A stretch of DNA of 40,228 nt from Actinomycetes bacterium. Its GTDB lineage: Bacteria > Actinomycetota > Acidimicrobiia > Acidimicrobiales > Bog-793. Positions 19,963 through 27,690 of this stretch are shown one piece after another. How positions within the stretch are numbered: position 1 is the stretch's first letter; each line of letters opens with the position of its first letter. The stretch covers positions 21,841 through 62,068 of the forward strand of contig JAJYVX010000002.1 in NCBI GenBank assembly GCA_021791795.1, read 5' to 3'. The translations under genes and the position numbers were made by a program. The notes under the pieces were generated by a model. That model made no database searches. It was given only the letters and a program-made list of their open reading frames with translations, and was not told where the DNA came from.

Positions 19963-20982
19963 TCAGCCCGGCATCGAGCCGGTACCTGCTGGTTCTGTCT
20001 CCGGGTCTGCAGAAGACTGCCAGTCCGTCTCGGTCTCGGCCATCTCGTCCATCCCGATCGGGCCGCTCGACGCCCCGGCAAGGAACTGCCGGATCACGGG
20101 ATCCTTGCTGTCGCTCATCTCCTGCTTGGACCCGAAAGCCACAAGGTTGGAACGAAAGAGGACGCCGAGGTAGTCGGCCACCCTCATGACCGACGTGATG
20201 TTGTGCGTGATGATGAAGAAGGTCGCCCCTGTCTCTTTCTGGGCCGTGACGACCAGTTCGTCGAGGTATGCCACCCTCACCGGGTCGAGGCCGGAATCAG
20301 GTTCGTCGAACAGCACGATCTCGGGCTCGGTCACCATGGCTCTCGCAAGTCCGGCCCGCTTCTTCATCCCGCCTGACACCTCACCCGGAAGCTTGTTCAA
20401 ATGGCCGAGCAGACCGACCAGCTCGGCGTTCATGAGGACGAGCTGGCGGATCTCACGTTCGGACTTCCGCGTGTGCTCGCGCAGGGGGAAGGCGATGTTG
20501 TCGTAGAGGTTCATCGAGCCGAAGAGGGCGCCGTCCTGGAAGAGGACGCCGAACTTCTTGCGGATCCGATACAGGTCTGAGTGCCTCATTCCGACGATCG
20601 GCTCGCCGTCCACGTAGACCTGCCCGGCGTCCGGGATGAGAAGGCCGATGATGTTCTTCAGAAGGACCGACTTCCCGGTGCCCGACGGTCCGAGGATCGT
20701 CGTGATCTGCCCGCGCGGCACGTCGAAGGTGATGTCTTCGAGGACGGTGTGCGAGCCGAAGGACTTCGTGAGGCCCTGCACCGAGATGATGGCCCCCTCG
20801 GGCACCGTCCCGCGGTGGGCATCCCCGGCCTCACCGTGGGACGGCGACTCGGGCAGCTCCGGGTTCGTGCCGTTCGCGTGTGTCACCGTTGAGCTCACGT
20901 CGTAGGGAACTGGCCCGATCACCTCTTCTTGCGGTGTGGTGGCCGGCTCGGCGATGGTGATCTCGGCCCTGCGGCGCAGCAC
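19963..20982 (-). CDS. ABC transporter ATP-binding protein, MlaF/Mkl (Mce-associated) type
   Basis: ATPase of the family that powers Mce/Mla lipid transport. It has Walker A GPSGTGKSVLLKNIIGLL, Q-loop VLFQDGALFGSMNLYDNIAFPLREH, signature EVSGGMKKRAGLARAM and Walker B VLFDEPDSGLDPV. The LFQDGALF and GGMKKR motifs are diagnostic of MlaF/Mkl. The start is uncertain: ATPase homology begins near EGAIISVQG, and the codon third positions become GC-rich from GTG 20982, so I use that (339 residues). GTG 20898 and 20805 are alternatives. No MlaE permease or Mce substrate-binding gene lies nearby, so it may serve permeases encoded elsewhere. The C-terminus is acidic. Confidence 0.85.
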   Translation of the reverse strand: MLRRRAEITIAEPATTPQEEVIGPVPYDVSSTVTHANGTNPELPESPSHGEAGDAHRGTVPEGAIISVQGLTKSFGSHTVLEDITFDVPRGQITTILGPSGTGKSVLLKNIIGLLIPDAGQVYVDGEPIVGMRHSDLYRIRKKFGVLFQDGALFGSMNLYDNIAFPLREHTRKSEREIRQLVLMNAELVGLLGHLNKLPGEVSGGMKKRAGLARAMVTEPEIVLFDEPDSGLDPVRVAYLDELVVTAQKETGATFFIITHNITSVMRVADYLGVLFRSNLVAFGSKQEMSDSKDPVIRQFLAGASSGPIGMDEMAETETDWQSSADPETEPAGTGSMPG

Positions 20983-21212
20983 TATTCGAGGTCGATCCTT
21001 CCCGCCATCCCTACGAGCGAGAATGAGGTCCGTGTCACCCCCGAAGAGTGCCGCACATGAGCCGGCGAGCCGCACACGGCCGATCTGCTGGCTGCACCCG
21101 CGAGGGCGCCCAATCCGCCGAGGCCGCCGAGCCCGCCGCTGTCGGGCCCGACACTGCCGATCCTTCCGAGCGGGCCTCCAATGCCGCGCAGGTGCTTCAA
21201 GGTCTTTTTCAC
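20982..21212 (-). CDS. Possible small glycine-rich protein (hypothetical)
   Basis: A 76-residue ORF starting KKTLKHLRGIGGPLG and containing the run GGLGGLGGLGALAGAA. I recognise no family. In its favour: it fills the only sizeable gap between larE and the MlaF-type ATPase, its third codon positions are about 80 percent G or C, and its TAG stop overlaps a GTG start candidate of the ATPase (TAGTG), the same junction seen between hemQ and larE. Against it: no Shine-Dalgarno sequence, and the composition could be chance in GC-rich DNA. Confidence 0.25.
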   Translation of the reverse strand: MKKTLKHLRGIGGPLGRIGSVGPDSGGLGGLGGLGALAGAASRSAVCGSPAHVRHSSGVTRTSFSLVGMAGRIDLE

Positions 21213-21227
21213 CGTCTTCTCGACCGT

Positions 21228-21247
21228 CTTCGGCCGGCCGGCCGAGG
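21228..21247 (-). terminator. Possible hairpin after larE
   Basis: CTTCGGCCGG followed by CCGGCCGAGG forms a 10-pair stem with one wobble, 21 nt beyond the larE stop on the minus strand. There is no T-tract. It would lie just upstream of the small glycine-rich ORF. Confidence 0.35.
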
Positions 21248-21267
21248 CGGCTGCAGCCCGGAGAGCG

Positions 21268-22062
21268 TCAGGCGGAGTTCAGGTTGCCGGACCGGAGCCC
21301 TTCGAGGTCGAGCGTGACGTAGCGATATCCGGCCGCTTTCACGGCTGCCACCAGGGCCTCTCGCTCCTCGACGGCCTCGGCCAGGTCGGCGAGAGGAAGC
21401 TCGATCCTGGCGGAGTCGCCGTAGTGCCTCACCCTGAGAGCAGCAAAGCCAAGCCTGCGCAACCCGCTCTCCGCCCTCCCCACCCGGTCGAGCACCTCGA
21501 AGCTCACGGCCGTCCCGTAGGGGACGCGGGAGGCGAGGCAGGCGGCGGCGGGTTTTGCTGCGGTGCGCAGGCCGAGCTCGCGGGAGATGCTCCTCACCGC
21601 GTCCTTCGACAGCCCTGCCTCGACGAAGGGGAAGCGGGCTCCTCGTTCCCGGGCCGCCTCCTGGCCCGGCCGGTGGTCGGAGAGGTCGTCGGTGTTGACG
21701 CCGAGGACGACCGTTCCGCGGGTGGCGAAGCGTTCGAGGGCGTCCATGAGCTCGCTCTTGCAGTGGTAGCAGCGGTCCCGCCCGTTCGCCCTGTACTCCG
21801 GGCGGTCGAGCTCCCGCGTCGCGACCGGCTGCCAGTCGAGGTCCCACTCGGTCGCAAGGGCCCGGCAATCCTCGAGCTCTTCGGGGGCGAGCGAGGCAGA
21901 CACCGCCGTCACCGCCAGGCTCCGGCTCCGCCCGAGGCCACGGCGGGCGAGGTACGCGAGGAGCGCTGAATCCGCTCCCCCGGAGAAGCCCACCACCGCG
22001 CCCGGAAGTCCCTCGACCACACTCTCGAGGTCTGCGAGGGCGCTCGCGAGAGACCGTGGCAC
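21268..22062 (-). CDS. larE: LarE-like ATP-dependent sacrificial sulfur transferase
   Basis: PP-loop enzyme of the family that adenylates the carboxylate of the nickel-pincer precursor and donates sulfur. It is 264 residues, starting at GTG 22062, whose G is the last base of the hemQ TAG stop (TAGTG); the longer track ORF is a shadow of hemQ. Motifs: PP-loop VVGFSGGADSALLA near residue 25, CYHCKSELM near 99, VLGVNTDDLSDHRPGQEAARERG, and KPAAACLASRVPYGT carrying the conserved CLxSR cysteine region. Typical LarE length is about 270. The partner genes larB, larC and larA are absent from the window, so a role in nickel-pincer synthesis is not established here. Confidence 0.85.
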   Translation of the reverse strand: MPRSLASALADLESVVEGLPGAVVGFSGGADSALLAYLARRGLGRSRSLAVTAVSASLAPEELEDCRALATEWDLDWQPVATRELDRPEYRANGRDRCYHCKSELMDALERFATRGTVVLGVNTDDLSDHRPGQEAARERGARFPFVEAGLSKDAVRSISRELGLRTAAKPAAACLASRVPYGTAVSFEVLDRVGRAESGLRRLGFAALRVRHYGDSARIELPLADLAEAVEEREALVAAVKAAGYRYVTLDLEGLRSGNLNSA

Positions 22063-22793
22063 TACTCGACCCCGATCTCCCGGAGCACGGCCTCCGGCTC
22101 TCCGACGAGACCGGTGTAGAAGGAACCGAACTCGGCGTAGAGGGCAGACGCCTCGTCGAAGCGCATCGTGTACACGCACTCCTTCAGGTCGTCCATCTGG
22201 ACGGCGAAGAGCGTGACCCCCCACTCGTAGTCGTCGACGCCCGTCGAACCGGTGACGAGCTGGAGCACCCTTCCCCTGAACTTGCGCCCCACCCCGCCGT
22301 GGCCGTACATCAGCTCGAGCCGGCGCTCGTAGGGGAGCGTGTACCAGTTCTCGGCCCCGGGTGCCCGGCGCTTGGACATCGGGTAGAAGCAGAAGGCCGG
22401 CTTCTCCGCCGGGGGCAGCTTCGGGTACAGGCGGGCCAGGCGCATCTCCTCGGGCGCGCCCGCTGCGTACTCGGAGACCTCGGTGAGCGAGAAGTACGAG
22501 TCGGCGACCTCGAGGCCGGCCTGCGCGAGCTCGGTCTGCAACCGCCGAAGCACCTGCAGGTCCGGGCCGAGAGCGAGCACGCACATGTCGGCCTTGTGGC
22601 CGACGATGGAGGTGGTCACGACCTGGTGCTCCTCTTTCGCCGCTCGGGCGATGGCATCAAGCGCACCGGTGGCGTCCGCACCGGGCCGCTGCCTGAGGAA
22701 TAGGTGGAGGACGTTCCAACCTGTCGCAGGACGTGGCCCCGAGTCCTCCTGCGCGGAACGCGACGCCGACGCCTCTCCGTCCTCGTCGATCAC
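22062..22793 (-). CDS. hemQ: Coproheme decarboxylase HemQ (chlorite dismutase-like)
   Basis: Catalyses the last step of the coproporphyrin-dependent haem pathway of actinobacteria and firmicutes, turning coproheme into haem b. I start it at GTG 22793 (243 residues, normal length); the track ATG at 22997 lies within the groEL end. Conserved features: NVLHLFLRQRPG at the N-terminal ferredoxin-like repeat, FYPMSKRR, NWYTLPYERRLELMYGHGGVGRKFRG with the expected proximal haem histidine, and DDYEWGVTLFAVQMDDLKECVYTMRFDEASALYAEFG. It lies downstream of groEL, separated by a strong hairpin, and is coupled to larE. Other haem genes are not in the window. Confidence 0.92.
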   Translation of the reverse strand: MIDEDGEASASRSAQEDSGPRPATGWNVLHLFLRQRPGADATGALDAIARAAKEEHQVVTTSIVGHKADMCVLALGPDLQVLRRLQTELAQAGLEVADSYFSLTEVSEYAAGAPEEMRLARLYPKLPPAEKPAFCFYPMSKRRAPGAENWYTLPYERRLELMYGHGGVGRKFRGRVLQLVTGSTGVDDYEWGVTLFAVQMDDLKECVYTMRFDEASALYAEFGSFYTGLVGEPEAVLREIGVE

Positions 22794-22811
22794 GCGTCGA
22801 TCACACGCGCC

Positions 22812-22817
22812 AGTGTA
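22812..22817 (-). promoter_or_regulatory. Candidate -10 element for hemQ
   Basis: TACACT on the minus strand, giving a predicted leader of about 12 nt to GTG 22793. The octanucleotide repeat lies directly upstream, over the spacer and -35 region. Confidence 0.35.
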
Positions 22818-22819
22818 AG

Positions 22820-22859
22820 GCTGCGCCGCTGCGCCGCTGCGCCGCTGCGCCGCTGCGCC
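22820..22859. repeat. Octanucleotide tandem repeat, five copies
   Basis: Five perfect copies of GCTGCGCC (plus strand) with a degraded sixth (GCTCGTCC). It lies in the groEL-hemQ gap, just upstream of the candidate hemQ -10 box. The 8 bp unit is not a multiple of three, so slippage would shift any frame read through it and would change promoter spacing. Confidence 0.9.
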
Positions 22860-22894
22860 GCTCGTCCGCGCCACTCCCTCGAGCCGGAACGAAG

Positions 22895-22918
22895 ACAGGG
22901 GCGCCGGAGCGCCCCTGT
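22895..22918 (-). terminator. groEL terminator hairpin
   Basis: ACAGGGGCGC, loop CGGA, GCGCCCCTGT: a perfect 10-pair stem with tetraloop TCCG when read on the minus strand. It starts 56 nt past the groEL stop and is followed on that strand by CTTCGTTCC. It separates groEL from hemQ. Confidence 0.7.
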
Positions 22919-22974
22919 CCACAGTGCTTGGGTTCTCTCGCAGCCCGGAGTGCCCTCCGTGCTGCTCCTTCGGA

Positions 22975-24600
<1,626 letters not shown>

Positions 24601-24634
24601 CTAGTACGTCCTCCTTGCTCGGGTCCCCGAGCGT

Positions 24635-24661
24635 TTGGCACTCTCATCGATCGAGTGCCAG
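24635..24661 (-). promoter_or_regulatory. CIRCE operator 1 (HrcA site)
   Basis: TTGGCACTC, 9 nt, GAGTGCCAG: the CIRCE inverted repeat with one matched change in each arm (A to G on the left, T to C on the right), so the dyad is kept. It lies 35 nt upstream of the groEL start. Confidence 0.9.
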
Positions 24662-24662
24662 G

Positions 24663-24689
24663 TTAGCACTCGCGCTCGGTGAGTGCTAC
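24663..24689 (-). promoter_or_regulatory. CIRCE operator 2 (HrcA site)
   Basis: TTAGCACTC, 9 nt, GAGTGCTAC: a match to the consensus TTAGCACTC-N9-GAGTGCTAA at all but the last base. It begins 2 nt after the first operator. The divergent MFS gene begins just beyond it, and one of that gene's possible GTG starts (24683) lies inside the operator. Confidence 0.95.
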
Positions 24690-24769
24690 CCGGCCTCCGC
24701 CGCTTCGTGAGAGGCACCGGCGCCACGTGCGACGGGAAGCCCGAGGGCAGCTCCTGCGTTGCACCCGGC

Positions 24770-25999
24770 GTGGCCCAAGCCCGATCCTCCGTCGGCGTCG
24801 CCGCGCCGGGTGCGCTTTCGCGGCGCCTCGTCGTCGTGCTCGCGGTAGCGGTCGGGGTTTCGGTCGCGAGCAACTACTACGCGCAGCCGCTGCTCGCGAC
24901 GATCCGGCACTCCTTCGGCGCGGGTGCAGGTGAAGCCGGGCTCGTCGTCACGGCGTCCCAGGTCGGCTATGCGCTCGGGCTGGTGCTCTTGCTGCCGCTC
25001 GGGGATCTCATCGAACGCAGGCGCCTCGTAGTCGTCATGTCCGGCGTGACGGCACTCGCTCTCATCGGAGCAGCGTCCAGCCCGAGCCTCGGGTTCCTCT
25101 TTTCTGCAGCAGCTCTCGTGGGTGCCACGTCCGTCGTCGCCCAGGTGTTGGTCGCGTTCACGGCTTCGCTCTCGTCCGACGATGAGCGCGGGCGGATGGT
25201 CGGCGCCGTCATGAGCGGGCTCCTCCTCGGAATCCTCCTCGCCCGGACGGCGGCGGGCTACATCGCCCAGGCCTCGTCCTGGCGGGTGGTGTACCTCGTC
25301 GCCGGCGCTCTCATGGTCGTCGTGGCCGTCGTCCTCGCGAACTCGCTCCCCGAGCATCGTGAGCAGTCGGGGTTGACCTACCCGCAAATCCTCGGCTCCG
25401 TGTTGCGCATCTTCCGCGAGGAACCCGTCCTCCGCCGGCGGTCGCTCTACGGAGCGTTCTCCTTCGGGGCGTTCGCCGTGCTCTGGACGAGCCTCGCCTT
25501 CCTGCTGGCGGCGCCGCCCTACCACTACGGCTCGGGCACGATCGGCCTCTTCGGGCTTGTCGGCGCAGCGGGCGCCGGGATGGCGTCGATCGCCGGCCGT
25601 CTCGCCGACCGCGGACTGCAGGTGGTGGTGACGATGTCCACGGCCGCGGCGATGCTCGCCGCCTTCTTCATCCTCTGGGCCGATCCGAGGTCACTCCTCC
25701 CCCTCCTCGCCGGCATCGTCATCCTCGACCTCGGCTGCCAGGGCCTCCACATCTCCAACCAGAGCGAGATCTACAAGCTCGTCCCGAACGCCCGCAGCCG
25801 GGTGAACGCCGCGTACATGACCGGCTACTTCGTCGGCGGCACGCTCGGCTCAGTCGGTTCGGCCTTCTGCTACCAGAGCTTCGGTTGGGGAGGGGTTTGC
25901 GGGCTCGGGGCAGGTTTTGCCGGGCTCGCCGTGCTCCTCTCGCTGTCCGAACCTCGCTTCACCGCCCGCCGGGCGGCGATCGCAGCCGCCGGGACCTAG
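24770..25999 (+). CDS. MFS transporter, AraJ/sugar-efflux-like
   Basis: Twelve-helix major facilitator protein, divergent from groEL. Visible features: first helix LVVVLAVAVGVSVASNYYAQPL, where ASNYYAQPLL is typical of the AraJ/YdhP-like group; the loop 2-3 motif LGDLIERRRLVVV; SSDDERGRMVGAVMSGLLLGILLARTAAGYIA; and a late AAYMTGYFVGGTLGSVGSA. I use GTG 24770 (409 residues), leaving about 20 residues before helix 1. GTG 24707 and 24683 are alternatives with similar codon composition, and none has a clear Shine-Dalgarno sequence. Its TAG shares CTAG with the stop of the convergent sulfur-carrier gene. Substrate unknown. Confidence 0.85.
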   Translation: MAQARSSVGVAAPGALSRRLVVVLAVAVGVSVASNYYAQPLLATIRHSFGAGAGEAGLVVTASQVGYALGLVLLLPLGDLIERRRLVVVMSGVTALALIGAASSPSLGFLFSAAALVGATSVVAQVLVAFTASLSSDDERGRMVGAVMSGLLLGILLARTAAGYIAQASSWRVVYLVAGALMVVVAVVLANSLPEHREQSGLTYPQILGSVLRIFREEPVLRRRSLYGAFSFGAFAVLWTSLAFLLAAPPYHYGSGTIGLFGLVGAAGAGMASIAGRLADRGLQVVVTMSTAAAMLAAFFILWADPRSLLPLLAGIVILDLGCQGLHISNQSEIYKLVPNARSRVNAAYMTGYFVGGTLGSVGSAFCYQSFGWGGVCGLGAGFAGLAVLLSLSEPRFTARRAAIAAAGT

Positions 26000-26277
26000 A
26001 GCGCCCCTCCGGCGACGGCGGGCACGATGCTCATCGTCTGGCCGTCGTGGACGTCGGTGTCGAGGCCCTCGAGAAAGCGGACGTCCTCGTCGCCGACGAA
26101 GACGTTCACGAATCGCCTGAGCGAGCCGTCGGCGTCGAGCAGCCTCTCGGCCACCCCCGAGTACTGCGAGTCGAGCGAGGCGATCATCTCCCGCACGCTG
26201 CCTGCGGGCAGGGCCACCTCGCCGGCCCCGCCCGTAAGGGACCGCAGCTGAGACGGGACGCGGATGGTGACGCTCAT
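25996..26277 (-). CDS. MoaD/ThiS-family sulfur carrier protein (CysO/MetO-like)
   Basis: A 93-residue ubiquitin-fold sulfur carrier. The fold is seen in VTIRVPSQLRSLTGG, SLRRFVNVFVGDEDVRFLEGLDTDV and the closing MSIVPAVAGG, very like mycobacterial CysO. The protein ends GGAL, not GG, so the terminal Ala-Leu must be removed before the glycine can be adenylated and converted to a thiocarboxylate. Its ATG overlaps the stop of the upstream threonine-synthase-like gene (ATGA), and both lie behind a SAM riboswitch. I infer that it delivers sulfide to that PLP enzyme for homocysteine synthesis. A role in cysteine (CysO), thiamine or molybdopterin synthesis is less likely from this context. The convergent MFS gene shares its CTAG stop. 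Confidence 0.88.
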   Translation of the reverse strand: MSVTIRVPSQLRSLTGGAGEVALPAGSVREMIASLDSQYSGVAERLLDADGSLRRFVNVFVGDEDVRFLEGLDTDVHDGQTMSIVPAVAGGAL

Positions 26278-27521
26278 TCGACGCCTTCCCGCGCCAGCGC
26301 TTCATAGACGGCCTCGAGCGACGGGGCGACCGTCGGCGGTAGGCGCAGATGCCCGGCGAGGGCCTCGACGGTCTTCAAGCCGTTCCCGGTCACGTATGCG
26401 ACGACCCGCTCGTCGCTGCGCACGACGCCTGCTCGGGCGAGCTTGCGCAGGGTGGCGATCGTCACACCGCCCGCCGTCTCGGCGAAGATGCCCTCGGTCC
26501 GCGCGAGGAGGTGTATGCCGTCCACGATCTCGTCGTCGCTCACGGACTCGATCACCCCGCCGGTGCTGCGGGCGACCTCGAGGGCGTACCAGCCGTCGGC
26601 CGGGTTCCCGATCGCGAGCGATTTCGCGATGGTCGACGGCTTGACGGGCTGTACGACGTCAGCGCCCGCCCTGAACGCCGTGGCCACTGGCGAGCAGCCG
26701 TCGGGCTGGGCGCCCGAGACGCGCACGGCTCCGGTCTCCCGTCCGGCCACGAGCCCGAGCTCCACGAGCTCGCCGAAGCCCTTGTGGATCTTCGTCATCT
26801 GGCTGCCCGAGGCGATCGGCACGACGACATGGTCGGGCAGCTCCCAGCCGAGCTGCTCGGCGACTTCGAAGGCGAGGGTCTTCGAGCCTTCCGAGTAGTA
26901 GGGGCGCAGGTTCACGTTCACGAACGCCCAGTCCTCCCGCTCGTTGGCGAGCTCCGCGCAGAGCCGGTTCGCGTCGTCGTAATTGCCGTCGAGGGCGACG
27001 AGAGAGGCGCCGAACACGGCGGTCGTGAGCAGCTTCACGCTCTCGAGATCGTGCGGCACGAAGACGACGGCCTGCATGCCGGCCGCGGCAGCGTGTGCGG
27101 CGACCGAGTTGGCGAGGTTTCCTGTCGACGCGCAGGCGGCGACTTTGAAGCCGAGCTCGCGTGCCTTCGTGAGGGCGACCGAGACGACCCTGTCCTTGAA
27201 CGAACCCGTCGGGTTGCGCGTGTCGTCCTTTATGTAGAGCTCGCCGAGACCGAGCTCGGATGCCAGGCGGTCAGCCCGCACGAGCGGCGTCATCCCTGCT
27301 CGCAGGCTCACCGGCGCCCGGTCGTCCACCGGGAGGAGCGCGGAGTAGCGGAACATGTCGGCAGGCCCGCGGGCGATCGACTCTCGGGTGACCTCGCCAC
27401 GCTGGGCGTCCCGGTCGTAGTGCACCTCGAGCGGGCCGAAGCACCGTTCGCAGACATGGAGGGCGGCGACGGGATAGAGCGCCCCGCACTCCTTGCAGAC
27501 AAGCTGATCGGCGAAACTCAT
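26274..27521 (-). CDS. thrC: Threonine-synthase-like PLP enzyme; candidate O-phosphohomoserine sulfhydrylase (MetM-like)
   Basis: Fold-type II PLP enzyme, 415 residues, from ATG 27521 with AGGAGA just upstream. An N-terminal zinc ribbon (CKEC...CERC, residues 9-30) precedes the catalytic core. The PLP lysine is in NPTGSFKDRVVS; phosphate- and cofactor-binding segments include ACASTGNLANSVAAHAAAAG, PIASGSQMTKIHKGF and VTGNGLKT. Sequence alone would be called threonine synthase. However, its leader carries a SAM riboswitch and it is coupled to a CysO-like sulfur carrier. CysM, a related fold-type II enzyme, takes sulfide from CysO-thiocarboxylate using O-phosphoserine. By analogy this enzyme may sulfhydrylate O-phosphohomoserine to homocysteine. 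I recall reports of such a pair (MetM/MetO) in Streptomyces, unverified here. Plain threonine synthase remains possible. Confidence 0.88.
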   Translation of the reverse strand: MSFADQLVCKECGALYPVAALHVCERCFGPLEVHYDRDAQRGEVTRESIARGPADMFRYSALLPVDDRAPVSLRAGMTPLVRADRLASELGLGELYIKDDTRNPTGSFKDRVVSVALTKARELGFKVAACASTGNLANSVAAHAAAAGMQAVVFVPHDLESVKLLTTAVFGASLVALDGNYDDANRLCAELANEREDWAFVNVNLRPYYSEGSKTLAFEVAEQLGWELPDHVVVPIASGSQMTKIHKGFGELVELGLVAGRETGAVRVSGAQPDGCSPVATAFRAGADVVQPVKPSTIAKSLAIGNPADGWYALEVARSTGGVIESVSDDEIVDGIHLLARTEGIFAETAGGVTIATLRKLARAGVVRSDERVVAYVTGNGLKTVEALAGHLRLPPTVAPSLEAVYEALAREGVE

Positions 27522-27528
27522 CGGATCT

Positions 27529-27630
27529 CCTCTCATCGGTCGGGCGTTGGCACCTGGTTCCCACACCGGGGTGGGGAGCTGGTTGTCGCGGCGTCAAAGG
27601 GCCCGTCCCTCAGCCGCTCTTGATGATGAA
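27529..27630 (-). promoter_or_regulatory. SAM riboswitch (SAM-I/SAM-IV clan)
   Basis: On the minus strand the leader reads TCATC-AAGAG-CGGC-TGAGGGACGGGCCC, then TTTGACGCCGCGACAACC, a stable hairpin CCCCAC/GTGGG, and GGTGCCAAC, closing with GATGAGAGG. These match the S-box landmarks in order: AAGAG, GAGGGA, GGCCC, GAYG, CAACC, GGTGCCAA. P1 can form between TCATC and GATGA, P2 between GCGGC and GCCGC, P3 between ACC and GGT around the hairpin. It ends immediately before the ribosome binding site AGGAGA, so SAM binding probably blocks translation initiation. Whether it belongs to SAM-I or SAM-IV needs a covariance model. Confidence 0.85.
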
Positions 27631-27635
27631 GTCCG

Positions 27636-27664
27636 AGTGTAGAGCGCGGCGAGCCGGGTGTGCA
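27636..27664 (-). promoter_or_regulatory. Candidate promoter for the SAM-riboswitch transcript
   Basis: On the minus strand, -35 TGCACA (27664-27659), 17 nt, -10 TACACT (27641-27636). The predicted start, near 27629, coincides with the 5' end of the aptamer. Confidence 0.5.
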
Positions 27665-27675
27665 CACGCGGTGCC

Positions 27676-27681
27676 TATCGT
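27676..27681 (+). promoter_or_regulatory. Candidate -10 element for a leaderless gpgS transcript
   Basis: TATCGT lies 9 nt before the gpgS ATG, without a Shine-Dalgarno sequence in between. It is divergent from, and about 12 bp away from, the riboswitch promoter. Confidence 0.4.
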
Positions 27682-27690
27682 GTCCGCGAC

